Notes: generated by a model not told the origin, from the sequence alone. A DNA stretch of 64,000 bases from Micromonospora gifhornensis (GCF_016863515.1 NZ_BOPA01000033.1:62001-126000), one strand, 5' to 3'; positions 1 to 8,254 are shown, counted from the stretch's first letter. Program-made: numbers and translations.

Positions 1-180
1 GTCGCGCCGGACGGCAGCATCCGCCCGGTGCACTTCGACGTGCAGGAGACCGACGACGGCGAGGTGCTCAGCAACCGGCGGCTGTGCACCGAGGCCGACC
101 CGCGCTGCCGAGGCTGGTCACGCTGCCACCGGTCCCGCTGGGCCCCCGACTCGGTGAACCCCGCCCTCGCCGCCGCCTGA
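1..180 (+). CDS. 3' end of an unidentified CDS (partial)
   Basis: Frame 1 is open from the first base to a TGA at 178-180, giving the last 59 residues of a protein that starts outside the window. The tail is hydrophilic, carries three cysteines (visible residues 29, 36 and 42) around a Trp/Arg-rich patch, and ends in Ala residues. Codon use is typical high-GC actinomycete, so I take it as real coding sequence. I do not recognise the family and assign no function. A GTTAACA-type repeat follows it. Confidence 0.55.
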   Translation, partial: VAPDGSIRPVHFDVQETDDGEVLSNRRLCTEADPRCRGWSRCHRSRWAPDSVNPALAAA

Positions 181-198
181 GCACATCACGGGGCCTGA

Positions 199-255
199 GC
201 GTTAACAGGGGCCCCTTGCTCTACCGCAGGCGTTAACAAGGTGCCCTTCCTTACC
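199..255. repeat. Tandem 31-nt repeat with GTTAACA cores
   Basis: Two related units with period 31 begin at 199 and 230. Both start GCGTTAACA, then run into a GGGGCCCCTT or AGGTGCCCTT block and a TCTA/TTAC end. The first unit contains the palindrome AGGGGCCCCT. It fills the gap between two converging gene ends. I associate this kind of sequence with dispersed intergenic repeats of Micromonospora genomes, but that is from memory and not tested here. Confidence 0.6.
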
Positions 256-460
256 GGCCGCGGACGACGAGGTCGTCGAGGAGGGTGCGGGTGGCGGCGG
301 CGACGGCGGTCACCGCGGCGTCGAACGCGGCGGCGTTGTGCGCCGCCGGCGCGCGGAAACCGGAGATCTTCCGCACGTACTGCAACGCCGCGGCCTCCAC
401 GTCCGCGTCGGTGACCTCCGGGGTGTACGGCTCACGCAGGGTCTTGATGCTTCGGCACAC
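251..460 (-). CDS. DUF2277 family protein
   Basis: Encodes 69 residues starting V/MCRSIKTLREPYTPEVTD, with the core ALQYVRKISGFRAP typical of the DUF2277 family (small soluble proteins of unknown function, usual length about 70-90). The GTG at 458-460 is chosen because a GAGGAGG ribosome site lies just upstream and because family members begin MCR. A longer reading starting near 544 is not needed. It is divergent from miaB with 52 bp between starts. No function is known. Confidence 0.85.
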   Translation of the reverse strand: MCRSIKTLREPYTPEVTDADVEAAALQYVRKISGFRAPAAHNAAAFDAAVTAVAAATRTLLDDLVVRGR

Positions 461-497
461 GGCTCCTCCTCGTTCCGTTCGATCACAGGGCGCCGGA

Positions 498-503
498 TAC
501 GCT
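498..503 (+). promoter_or_regulatory. Likely -10 box for leaderless miaB
   Basis: TACGCT ends 9 nt before the miaB ATG, and there is no ribosome site between them. This is the TANNNT arrangement of actinomycete leaderless mRNAs. The -35 region is not convincing. An in-frame GTG at 504 is an alternative start. Confidence 0.4.
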
Positions 504-512
504 GTGCACGTC

Positions 513-2015
513 ATGACTACCGCAGCGGCGGGCGGCCCGCGCACCTATCAGGTGCGCACCTACGGCTGCCAGATGAACGTCCACGACTCCGAGCGCATCT
601 CCGGGCTGCTGGAGCAGGCCGGCTACGTCCGTGCGGGCGAGAGCGACGACTCCCCGGACGTGGTGGTGTTCAACACCTGCGCGGTCCGGGAGAACGCCGA
701 CAACCGCCTGTACGGCAACCTCGGTCATCTGCGTCCCGTCAAGGACCGGCATCCGGGGATGCAGATCGCGGTCGGTGGCTGCCTGGCCCAGAAGGACCGG
801 GGCGACATCGTCCGCAAGGCGCCCTGGGTGGACGTCGTCTTCGGCACGCACAACATCGGTTCACTGCCGGTGCTGCTGGAGCGGGCCCGGCACAACACCG
901 CCGCCGAGGTGGAGATCCTCGAATCCCTCGACGTCTTCCCGAGCACCCTGCCCACCCGCCGCGAGTCGACGTACGCCGGCTGGGTGTCGATCTCGGTGGG
1001 CTGCAACAACACCTGCACGTTCTGCATCGTGCCCGCTCTGCGCGGCAAGGAGAAGGACCGCCGCCCCGGCGATATCCTCAGCGAGGTACGCGCCCTGGTC
1101 GACGAAGGCGTGCTGGAGGTGACCCTGCTCGGGCAGAACGTCAACTCCTACGGCGTGGAGTTCGGCGACCGGTACGCCTTCGGCAAGCTGCTGCGGGCCT
1201 GCGGGGACATCGACGGGCTGGAGCGGGTGCGGTTCACCAGCCCGCACCCGAAGGACTTCACCGATGACGTGATCGCGGCGATGGCCGAGACGCCGAACGT
1301 CTGCCACTCGCTGCACATGCCGTTGCAGTCCGGCTCCGACGACGTGCTGCGCGCGATGCGCCGGTCGTACCGGGCCGAGCGCTACCTGGGCATCATCGAC
1401 AAGGTCCGCGCGGCGATGCCCGACGCCGCCATCACCACCGACATCATCGTCGGGTTCCCCGGCGAGACCGAGGCGGACTTCGAGCGCACCCTGGACGTGG
1501 TCCGGGCGGCCCGGTTCTCCTCCGCCTTCACCTTCCAGTACTCGAAGCGCCCCGGCACGCCGGCCGCGACCATGGACGGTCAGCTGCCCAAACAGGTCGT
1601 GCAGGAGCGTTACGAGCGGTTGATCGCCTGCGTCGAGGAGATCACCTGGGCGGAGAACAAGAAGCTGGTCGGCGAGGCGGTCGAGGTCCTGGTCGCCGTC
1701 GGCGAGGGCCGCAAGGACGAGCGCACCGGGCGGCTGTCCGGGCGGGCCCGCGACGGGCGTCTCGTGCACTTCGACGCCGGGTCGTACGCCGGGGCGATCC
1801 GTCCGGGCGACATCGTGCACACCGTGGTCACCTACGCCGCACCGCATCATCTCAACGCCGACGGGGAGCCGCTGTCGCACCGGCGTACCCGCGCCGGCGA
1901 CGCGGCCGAGGCGGGGCGTACTGCGCGTACCCCCGGGGTGTTGCTCGGCCTGCCCACCATCGGCGCGCCGGCCGCGGCGCCCGAGCCGACGACGGGCTGC
2001 GCCGTCTCGCACTGA
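513..2015 (+). CDS. miaB: tRNA-2-methylthio-N6-dimethylallyladenosine synthase MiaB
   Basis: A 500-residue radical-SAM methylthiotransferase. It adds the 2-methylthio group to i6A at position 37 of tRNAs reading UNN codons. The N-terminal UPF0004 domain has the auxiliary-cluster cysteines C19, C56 and C90. The radical-SAM CxxxCxxC motif is at C164, C168 and C171 (GCNNTCTFC). A TRAM-like RNA-binding domain covers roughly 383-450, followed by a 50-residue tail. Start ATG 513 is chosen because family homology begins soon after it. It sits apart from miaA, which makes its substrate and lies 4.2 kb downstream. Confidence 0.96.
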   Translation: MTTAAAGGPRTYQVRTYGCQMNVHDSERISGLLEQAGYVRAGESDDSPDVVVFNTCAVRENADNRLYGNLGHLRPVKDRHPGMQIAVGGCLAQKDRGDIVRKAPWVDVVFGTHNIGSLPVLLERARHNTAAEVEILESLDVFPSTLPTRRESTYAGWVSISVGCNNTCTFCIVPALRGKEKDRRPGDILSEVRALVDEGVLEVTLLGQNVNSYGVEFGDRYAFGKLLRACGDIDGLERVRFTSPHPKDFTDDVIAAMAETPNVCHSLHMPLQSGSDDVLRAMRRSYRAERYLGIIDKVRAAMPDAAITTDIIVGFPGETEADFERTLDVVRAARFSSAFTFQYSKRPGTPAATMDGQLPKQVVQERYERLIACVEEITWAENKKLVGEAVEVLVAVGEGRKDERTGRLSGRARDGRLVHFDAGSYAGAIRPGDIVHTVVTYAAPHHLNADGEPLSHRRTRAGDAAEAGRTARTPGVLLGLPTIGAPAAAPEPTTGCAVSH

Positions 2016-2062
2016 GCCGGTCGTTCAACCCGCTGAGCCGGGCCGACCGGGTCTGATCGAGC

Positions 2063-2094
2063 CGGTCGGGGCCCGGCGAACCGGACCCCGACCG
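2063..2094. terminator. Bidirectional terminator between miaB and the pectate lyase gene
   Basis: Nested stem CGGTCGGGG / CCCCGACCG enclosing CCGG-CGAA-CCGG, so almost all 32 bases pair with a CGAA tetraloop. It lies between two converging stop codons. There is no U tract, as is usual in high-GC actinomycetes. Confidence 0.7.
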
Positions 2095-2102
2095 TCGTAC
2101 GG

Positions 2103-3539
2103 TCAGACCGAGATCCGGCCGGCGCCCGCGCCGCCCGTCACGATCGACTTCACGCTGCTCGCACCGTCCAGGGTGTAGCCGTACGGGATGCCGGCCACGC
2201 TGCCGCCGGACTGCCCGCTGCCCGAGTTGACGAAGTGGTTGTTGCGGGCCACCAGGGAACCCGGCCCGGAATCGCCCTCACCCCGGTGGAACGGGTCCGG
2301 GGTGTTCTCGAAGTAGTTGCCCTCGACCAGCACGCCGGCGTTCATCGTGGACGCCACGCCGTAGCCGCGCACGTTGCTGTAGAAGTTGTTGTAGACGTGC
2401 ACCGGGTTGCCGAAGCGGACCCGCGGGTTGCGCTGGTTGCTGCCGTCGAACCAGTTGTGGTGGTAGGTGACCCGCAGCTTGCCGGTGTCCTGGCTGCCGT
2501 TGCTGTCGCTGTGCCCGAGCAGCATCGCCTTGTCGTGGCTGAAGATCCGGTTCCAGGACACGGTGATGAAGTCCGACCCGCGCTTGATGTCGACCGCACC
2601 GTCGTAGCCGCTGCTGAAGGTGTTGTGGTCGACCCAGATGTTGGTGGCCGACTGCTCGATGTTGATCGCGTCGTCGCCCCAGTTCCGGAAGGTCAGGTTC
2701 CGGATGATCACGTTGCGGTCGCCGTTGATGGTGAAACCGCAGCCGACGATCGTGGCGCCGGCGTTGCCGAGGATGGTCTTGTTGGACCGTACCCGCAGCA
2801 TCCCCGAGCAGTTGATGGTGCCGGAGACCCGGATCACCGCCGCGCTGCTGGAGTTCAACGCGCTGGTAAGCGCCGAGGCGCTGGTGACCGTGGTGGTGCC
2901 GGCGCTGCCGCCGCCGGTGGTGCCGCCGTTCTGGGTGGCCCAGCCGACCAGCCCGGTCTGCGGTGCCGGGTTGGGCGGGGGAGTGGTGCCGCCGCCACCC
3001 AGCCGGATCAGCTGCCAGCGCTGGTTCGCGCCGTCGAGATCCGCGTACTGCGAGACGACGCCCCCGTCAGCGGTGGACCACTGCCACACTTCCAGGGCCT
3101 TGCTGCTGTGCCGGTTGACGAACCGTACGTCGCCGTTGGCGGAGTCCGCGAGCCGCCAGTGCTGCTTGGTGTCGCTGCTCGCGGTGACCTGGGTGACCTG
3201 CACGCCGTCGTTGGAGTTCGGGACGGCGACGACCTTGCCGGAGTGCCGGTTGCGCAGCTGGTAGTAGCCGTTGCCCACGTCGACGAACTGGAACTGCTGG
3301 TTGTTGCCGTCGGTACGGGTGAACTGCCGGATCTCACCGCCGTCGGCAGTGGACCAGTTCCACAGGTCCATCGCCTTGCCGCTGTTGCGGTTGACGAACA
3401 CGTACTGAGCGCTGGTGTCCACGGTGGCCGCCGAAGCAGGGCTCACCGCCACCGCGACGACCGCCGCGGGCAGTGCGACAGCCGTTGCGGCCAGCACCGC
3501 CAGTCGCCGGGTCAGGCGACGTGTGACGCTTGCAAGCAC
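2103..3539 (-). CDS. Secreted pectate lyase (PL1) with N-terminal ricin-type lectin domain
   Basis: A 478-residue exported enzyme predicted to cleave pectate by beta-elimination. A twin-Arg-rich, hydrophobic signal peptide occupies residues 1-37, ending in SPASA. A ricin-B/CBM13-like beta-trefoil follows (about 40-178, with repeated GKAMDLWNW-like units), then a Gly/Pro linker, then a right-handed beta-helix PL1 domain (about 196-478). The latter has WVDHNTF near 301 and NQRNPRVRFG near 367, the Arg-bearing catalytic strand. GTG 3539 is chosen because AGGAG stands about 7 nt upstream; ATG 3554 would add five residues. A LacI-like operator lies about 340 nt upstream, suggesting sugar-responsive control. 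Confidence 0.9.
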   Translation of the reverse strand: MLASVTRRLTRRLAVLAATAVALPAAVVAVAVSPASAATVDTSAQYVFVNRNSGKAMDLWNWSTADGGEIRQFTRTDGNNQQFQFVDVGNGYYQLRNRHSGKVVAVPNSNDGVQVTQVTASSDTKQHWRLADSANGDVRFVNRHSSKALEVWQWSTADGGVVSQYADLDGANQRWQLIRLGGGGTTPPPNPAPQTGLVGWATQNGGTTGGGSAGTTTVTSASALTSALNSSSAAVIRVSGTINCSGMLRVRSNKTILGNAGATIVGCGFTINGDRNVIIRNLTFRNWGDDAINIEQSATNIWVDHNTFSSGYDGAVDIKRGSDFITVSWNRIFSHDKAMLLGHSDSNGSQDTGKLRVTYHHNWFDGSNQRNPRVRFGNPVHVYNNFYSNVRGYGVASTMNAGVLVEGNYFENTPDPFHRGEGDSGPGSLVARNNHFVNSGSGQSGGSVAGIPYGYTLDGASSVKSIVTGGAGAGRISV

Positions 3540-3881
3540 GGTCAATCTCCTCATCCTCTGGGTACGCGGAACGGGTCGGACGACGCGCGTCAGGGCGTCA
3601 CGGACGGGCTGCCGGCACCGGCAAGGTCCGTGACGCGAGTGGCCGCGGCGACCATGGATGGTGGTGGAGCGCTGCGGCGTACGCCTGGATGCGTCGTCGG
3701 CGTGCGGTCGGCAGGAGTACGCCCCGACATCGGAGGCTGCCGTGCCCGGCGGCAGCGATGCCGGTGACGGACGCAGAATCTGCGCCCTGCCGTCGGATGA
3801 ACTGGTCGAAAACCGGCTCCCGTGCCCACCCCGTAAGGGCAACCGCTTTCCTCAGATAATCACAGATCGACGTCGATGTAA

Positions 3882-3898
3882 ATGTCGAACGTTAACAT
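3882..3898. promoter_or_regulatory. Candidate LacI-type operator
   Basis: ATGTCGAACGTTAACAT is an imperfect inverted repeat around AACGTT. Actinomycete LacI-family operators often look like TGTGAACGTTCACA; this site differs by a one-base offset in one arm. The adjacent ATCGACGTCGAT is a perfect 12-bp palindrome. Both lie upstream of the pectate lyase gene, a typical carbohydrate-controlled target. Assignment is inference. Confidence 0.4.
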
Positions 3899-3924
3899 CG
3901 CCGTGACCAGCGGCAATAGAGACG

Positions 3925-3960
3925 GAAAGCCCCCGGTTCCAGCCGGAACCGGGGGCTTTC
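3925..3960. terminator. Terminator of the DUF349 gene
   Basis: Perfect 16-bp stem beginning GAAAGCCCCCGG with an AGCC loop, 12 nt beyond the DUF349 stop codon on the minus strand. One of the clearest simple hairpins in the window. Confidence 0.8.
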
Positions 3961-3972
3961 GACGGGTTCAGC

Positions 3973-5181
3973 TCAGCCGGCCTGCTCCGCCAGCTGGAGG
4001 AACTGACGCTTGGAGGCCAGCGCCTGCTCGGCCTCCTTGATCCGCCGGTTGTCGCCGGCGGCCTGAGCGCGGGCCAGCCGCTCCTCGGCCTCGGCGACCT
4101 GGGCCCGCATCTGGGCCAGCAGCGGGTTGTCCTCGCGGCTGGTCCGACGCCACGCCGAGTCCATCACCTCGCGGACCTTCTCGTCGACGGCGCGCAGCCG
4201 GCGCTCCAACCCGGCAGCCGCCTCACGCGGTACCCGACCGGCCTCGTGCCACTGCGCCTGGATGTCACGCAGCTTGGCCTGGGCGCCCTTGGGGTCGCCC
4301 TCGATGTCGAGCGCCTCCGCCTCGGCGAGCAGCGCCTGCTTGCGCTCCAGGTTGGCGCGCTGCTCGTTGTCCCGCGCCGAGAAGACCTCGCTGCGCCGGG
4401 TGAAGAAGGCGTCCTGCGCGGCCCGGAACTTCTCCCAGAGTCGCTGCTCGGCCTCCTTCGAGGCGCGCGGCGCGGCCTTCCACTGGTTCATCAGGTCCTT
4501 CAGCTGGTTGGCAGCCGAAGCCCACTCGGTGGAGTCGGAGACCTTCTCGGCCTCGGCGACCAGCTCTTCCTTGATCGTCTGCGCCTGCTTGCGCTGTGCG
4601 TCCAGGGAAGCGAAGTGCGCACCCCGACGACGGGTGAAGCCGTCACGGGCGGCGGCGAACCGCTTCCACAGCTCACCGTCGGTCTTCTTGTCGACCCCCC
4701 GGATGGTCTTCCACTCGTCGAGGATCTCCTTGAGCCGGTCGCCCGCGGTCTTCCAGCCGGTCGACTCGGCGGCGAGCTTCTCCGCCTCCTCCACAAGTGC
4801 GGTCTTGCGGGCCAACGCCTCGCTGCGGGCCGCCTCCTTGGCGGCCTTGGCCTCGCCGGCCTTCTCCTCGGCCACTGTGGCGAGCCGGTCCAGCCGCGCG
4901 GCCAGCGCGTCGATGTCGCCGACCACGTGCGCGTCGGCCAGCGAAGCGCGAATCCGTCGTACGGTGGCCAGTGAATGGTTGGCGTCCGCGGCACCGGAGT
5001 TGAGCCGTGCCTCAGTCAGGTTCACCTCGGTCACCAGGTCGGCGAAGCGGCGGGCGAAGTGTGCCAGCCCCTCCTCCGGTGCTCCCGCCTGCCAGGATCC
5101 GACCACCCGCTCGCCTTCGGCGGTCTTGACGTAAACGGTGCCGTCCGCGTCCACCCGTCCGAAGGCAGTCCAGTCGCTCAT
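3973..5181 (-). CDS. DUF349 domain-containing protein
   Basis: A 402-residue, highly charged, coiled-coil-rich cytoplasmic protein. It shows several tandem DUF349-like units, recognisable by repeating blocks such as LKEILDEWKTIRGVDKKTDGELWKRF, LKDLMNQWKAAPRASKEAEQ and LRDIQAQWHEAGRVPRE. The N-terminal stretch starting MSDWTAFGRVDADGTVYV looks like a separate short beta-rich region. ATG 5181 has GAGG about 9 nt upstream. The gene sits between miaB and miaA in many actinobacteria; its molecular role is not established. The 5' leader can form competing hairpins. Confidence 0.88.
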   Translation of the reverse strand: MSDWTAFGRVDADGTVYVKTAEGERVVGSWQAGAPEEGLAHFARRFADLVTEVNLTEARLNSGAADANHSLATVRRIRASLADAHVVGDIDALAARLDRLATVAEEKAGEAKAAKEAARSEALARKTALVEEAEKLAAESTGWKTAGDRLKEILDEWKTIRGVDKKTDGELWKRFAAARDGFTRRRGAHFASLDAQRKQAQTIKEELVAEAEKVSDSTEWASAANQLKDLMNQWKAAPRASKEAEQRLWEKFRAAQDAFFTRRSEVFSARDNEQRANLERKQALLAEAEALDIEGDPKGAQAKLRDIQAQWHEAGRVPREAAAGLERRLRAVDEKVREVMDSAWRRTSREDNPLLAQMRAQVAEAEERLARAQAAGDNRRIKEAEQALASKRQFLQLAEQAG

Positions 5182-5235
5182 GTGCCCATCCTCGTTCTCC
5201 CGGTGCCCCCTGGGAGAACTCTCTCCCGGGCACCG
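5182..5235 (-). promoter_or_regulatory. DUF349 mRNA leader with competing hairpins
   Basis: In mRNA sense, the arm at 5228-5235 can pair with 5201-5208 (CGGUGCCC with GGGCACCG), enclosing a GGGAGA/UCUCCC stem. The segment 5194-5201 (GGGAGAAC), directly before the GAGG ribosome site, can instead pair with 5212-5219. The bases just before the AUG read GGGCAC and could compete for the same GUGCCC partner. This looks like a possible translation switch. The pairing is visible in sequence; the function is inference. Confidence 0.35.
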
Positions 5236-5514
5236 CCACGGCGCAGCCAAGTTTCTCCGGGCATTGTCACAGGTACGCCCCGGTGCGCGTCGAGCGCCTA
5301 TCGCCGACCGTGACCATACGGTGTCCTAGGCGCTCCCCGGCATCATCCGGACCGGCGAGCCGTCGCCTACCGGTGGTGCCACGCCGCCGGTACTCCGCTG
5401 ACCTCGCATCGACGTGCCGCCGGCACCGCGTCGAGATGCCGCCGTCGCAGCTCAGCGGGGTCGGCGGCGACCTCGGGTGCACGCCTGCGGCCGCCCGACC
5501 GATACGGTTGCCGG
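5182..5514. other. 333-bp divergent intergenic region
   Basis: Lies between the divergent DUF349 and dioxygenase-like genes. Apart from the DUF349 leader hairpins (5182-5235) and a TACGGT box at 5503-5508 serving the rightward gene, I see no gene or repeat. Confidence 0.5.
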
Positions 5515-6237
5515 GTGCCACTGGTCGCCGCCGCCGTCTGCCCGCACCCGCCGCTGCTGATTCCCGAGGTCGCGGGGGCCGCCGCCGCAGAGTTGGCCGA
5601 CCTTCGTCGGGCCTGCGACACGGCGGTCACCCGACTGGTCGACTCGGGTGCCGACGAACTGCTCATCGTGGGTGACGGTCCGGACACCCGCCGCTACGAC
5701 CCGCCGTTCCACGGTTCCCTCGCCGCGTACGGCCTGCCCCTCGAACCGACAGTGGGTCGGCCCAGCCCCGACAGCCGGCCCGACCTGCCGCTGAGCCTGA
5801 CCATCGGCGCGTGGCTGCTGGGCCGGACCCACCCGGACCCGGCACCCGCGGTGTCGGCCATGTACGCCGTGGCGCCGCAGACCGATCCGGTCTCGTGCGC
5901 GCAGCTCGGCGCCGGCTGGGGCGGTGATCGGAACTGGGCGCTGCTGGTGCTTGGTGACGGGTCGGCCTGCCGGGGGGCGGCAGCGCCGGGCTACGCGGAT
6001 CCACGCGCCGAGGCGTACGACAGCGGGGTCGCCGAGGCCCTGGCCGGCGCGGACCTCGACGCCCTGCTCGACCTGGACCCGGAGCTTTCGGCGCAGCTGC
6101 GGGTCGCCGGCCGGGCCGCCTGGCAGGTGCTGGCCGGTGCGGCCCGTGCCGCCGGTGGCGACTGGCGGGGCGAGCTGAGCTATCACGCGGCGCCCTACGG
6201 AGTGGCCTACTTCGTGGCCACCTGGGAGCGGCCGTGA
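5515..6237 (+). CDS. Class III extradiol dioxygenase subunit B-like protein
   Basis: A 240-residue protein with CPHPPLLIPEV at residues 9-19, the N-terminal signature of the LigB-like fold. The fold is named after ring-cleaving dioxygenases, but this short actinobacterial group has no proven enzyme activity. Start GTG 5515 follows TACGGT by 6 nt, so the mRNA is probably leaderless. The stop overlaps the miaA start by 4 nt (GTGA), meaning translational coupling with miaA and dapF. The context suggests a tRNA-modification or housekeeping link, but that is only association. Confidence 0.82.
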   Translation: MPLVAAAVCPHPPLLIPEVAGAAAAELADLRRACDTAVTRLVDSGADELLIVGDGPDTRRYDPPFHGSLAAYGLPLEPTVGRPSPDSRPDLPLSLTIGAWLLGRTHPDPAPAVSAMYAVAPQTDPVSCAQLGAGWGGDRNWALLVLGDGSACRGAAAPGYADPRAEAYDSGVAEALAGADLDALLDLDPELSAQLRVAGRAAWQVLAGAARAAGGDWRGELSYHAAPYGVAYFVATWERP

Positions 6238-7148
6238 CCCCGGGCACCGTGCTCGCCGTGGTGGGACCCACCGCGGCGGGTAAGTCGGCGCTGAGCATCG
6301 CCCTGGCGCACGCCCTCGACGGCGAGGTGGTCAACGCGGACTCGATGCAGCTCTACCGGGGCATGGACATCGGCACCGCCAAGCTCACAGTCGCCGAACG
6401 GGACGGCGTGCCGCACCACCTGCTCGACATCTGGGAGGTCACCGAGCCGGCGAGCGTCGCCGAGTACCAGGCGCTGGCCCGGGCGGCGGTCGACGACATC
6501 CTCGCCCGAGGGCGGGTGCCGTTGCTGGTCGGCGGGTCCGGCCTGTACGTGCGGGCGGTGCTGGAGCAGTTCGAGTTCCCCGGCACCGACCCGGCGCTGC
6601 GGGCGCGGCTGGAGAACGAACTGGCCACCGTCGGCCCGGCGCCGCTGTACGCGCGGCTGCGCGAGGCCGACCCGGTGGCGGCGGCCGGCATCCTGCCCGG
6701 CAACGGTCGGCGGATCGTCCGCGCGCTGGAGGTGATCGAGCTGACCGGGGCGCCGTTCACCGCCGCGCTGCCCGAGCCGACGCCTTACTATCCCGCCGTG
6801 CAGATCGGCGTCGACCTGGACACCGCCCGGCTCGATGAGCGGATCGCCGTACGGGTGGACCGGATGTGGGCCGACGGGCTGGTCGCCGAGACCCGGCGGC
6901 TGGTCGAGCGGGGCCTGCCCGAGGGGCGTACGGCCAGCCGGGCGCTCGGCTACCAGCAGGTGCTGCGCATGCTGACCGGGGAGTTGACCGAGACCGAAGC
7001 CCGTGACGACACCGTACGGGCGACCCGCCGGTTCGTCCGCCGCCAGCGTTCCTGGTTCCGGCGCGACCCGAGGATCCACTGGCTGGACTCGGCCGAGCCG
7101 ACGCTGGTCGAGGATGCCCTGCGGATCCTGCGTGACGCTGCGCGATGA
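6234..7148 (+). CDS. miaA: tRNA dimethylallyltransferase MiaA
   Basis: 304 residues. Transfers the dimethylallyl group from DMAPP to A37 of tRNAs reading UNN codons, giving i6A, the substrate of MiaB. The P-loop GPTAAGKS is at residues 11-18. The substrate-binding NADSMQLYRGMDIGTAK and the VGGSGLYVRAVLEQF block follow; both are hallmarks of the family, and the length is typical. GTG 6234 overlaps the upstream stop by 4 nt. dapF begins 7 nt after its stop, so the three genes form one operon. Confidence 0.96.
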   Translation: MTPGTVLAVVGPTAAGKSALSIALAHALDGEVVNADSMQLYRGMDIGTAKLTVAERDGVPHHLLDIWEVTEPASVAEYQALARAAVDDILARGRVPLLVGGSGLYVRAVLEQFEFPGTDPALRARLENELATVGPAPLYARLREADPVAAAGILPGNGRRIVRALEVIELTGAPFTAALPEPTPYYPAVQIGVDLDTARLDERIAVRVDRMWADGLVAETRRLVERGLPEGRTASRALGYQQVLRMLTGELTETEARDDTVRATRRFVRRQRSWFRRDPRIHWLDSAEPTLVEDALRILRDAAR

Positions 7149-7155
7149 TGAGGGC

Positions 7156-7995
7156 GTGAAGTTCACCAAGGGGCACGGCACCGGCAACGACTTCGTGATC
7201 CTGCCCGACCAGGACGGCGCGTTGGACCTGACACCCGAGCTGGTGGCCGCGATCTGTGACCGACGGCGGGGCCTCGGCGGCGACGGCGTGCTGCGCGTCG
7301 TACGGGCCGCCAAGCACCCCGACGGGGCCGCGCTGGCCGGTGACGCCGAATGGTTCATGGACTACTGGAACTCCGACGGCTCATTCGCCGAGATGTGCGG
7401 CAACGGCGCACGGGTCTTCGTCCGGTTCCTGCTGGACAGCGGGCTGGCCACGCCGGTCGACGGCGTCCTGCCGGTGGCCACCCGGGCCGGCCTGGTGCGG
7501 GCCCGCCTCGACGGTGCGGACATCGCCGTCGAGATGCGCCGACCCCGGCTGTACGCGACCTCCACGGCCGCCCTGGGCGCACTGACCCTGCCCGGCACCG
7601 CCGTGGACGTCGGCAACCCGCACCTGGTCTGTCCGCTGCCGGCCGGGCTCGAGTTGACCGGTCTCGACCTGACCCGGGCACCCGGATTCGACCCGACGAT
7701 CTTCCCGTCCGGGGTCAACGTCGAGTTCACCGCCGACGGCGAGCCACTCGACGGCGTCGACGGACACGTGCTGATGCGGGTCTACGAACGGGGTTCCGCC
7801 GAGACGCTGTCCTGCGGCACCGGCGCCTGCGCCGTGGCCGCCGTGGCCCTGCGCGACATCGCCCGAGAGACCGGCACCATAGCCGTCGACGTCCCCGGCG
7901 GCCGCCTCACCGTCACCCTGACCGAGAACTCCTGCTGGCTCTCCGGCCCCGCCCTCCTCACCGCCACCGGCACCCTCACCCTCCCCACCCCCTGA
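7156..7995 (+). CDS. dapF: Diaminopimelate epimerase DapF
   Basis: 279 residues. Interconverts LL- and meso-diaminopimelate for lysine and peptidoglycan. The catalytic cysteine pair is visible: C81 in MCGNGARVF and C220 in SCGTGACAVA. GTG 7156 gives the family start VKFTKGHGTGNDFVILPD; upstream codons belong to another frame of miaA. It ends just before a C-rich stretch and a long bidirectional hairpin. Last gene of the operon with miaA. Confidence 0.96.
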   Translation: MKFTKGHGTGNDFVILPDQDGALDLTPELVAAICDRRRGLGGDGVLRVVRAAKHPDGAALAGDAEWFMDYWNSDGSFAEMCGNGARVFVRFLLDSGLATPVDGVLPVATRAGLVRARLDGADIAVEMRRPRLYATSTAALGALTLPGTAVDVGNPHLVCPLPAGLELTGLDLTRAPGFDPTIFPSGVNVEFTADGEPLDGVDGHVLMRVYERGSAETLSCGTGACAVAAVALRDIARETGTIAVDVPGGRLTVTLTENSCWLSGPALLTATGTLTLPTP

Positions 7996-8074
7996 CCACC
8001 TCCCTCCCCACCCCTCCCCACCCCTCCCCTCCCACCCCTGCCCTCCCGCGCCGCCCCCGCGCCCCTCTACGCGC

Positions 8075-8145
8075 CGATCTTGCACTTTTGGTCGCCATAA
8101 TCGCCGTATTTGCGGTGATTCATCCCGACCAAAAGTGCAAGATCG
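8075..8145. repeat. Long inverted repeat with 20-bp perfect arms (family A, copy 1); probable bidirectional terminator
   Basis: Arms CGATCTTGCACTTTTGGTCG (8075-8094) and its exact complement (8126-8145) flank a 31-nt loop. The loop itself holds AATCGCCG / CGGTGATT, so the whole element can fold as one rod. It lies between converging dapF and the malic enzyme gene. A second copy with the same arms is at 18114-18182. The shared arms with unrelated loops argue for a dispersed element rather than a plain terminator. Confidence 0.8.
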
Positions 8146-8254
8146 ACGCGCCGTCAGGTGCGAGGGCGTGGCGGGGGAGGGTGGGGAGGGTGAGCTGGCC
8201 CCGGGAGCAGGTGTGCTTCCGGGGCCAGCGGTGGTCTTGCGGTTGGGGTGGGAC

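Larger units (their letters stand above)
3540..3972. other. 433-bp intergenic region with long leader, operator and terminator
   Basis: No convincing gene. It holds a roughly 340-nt stretch upstream of the pectate lyase start, which is either a long leader or a distant promoter. It also holds a candidate LacI-type operator at 3882-3898 and the DUF349 terminator at 3925-3960. Short open frames here lack ribosome sites and family resemblance. Confidence 0.5.

Noticed and set aside
2235..3767. 510-codon open frame on the plus strand
   Set aside because: It is the antisense shadow of the pectate lyase gene; composition is Val/Ala/Gly/Arg-biased, with no family resemblance. High GC leaves opposite frames open.
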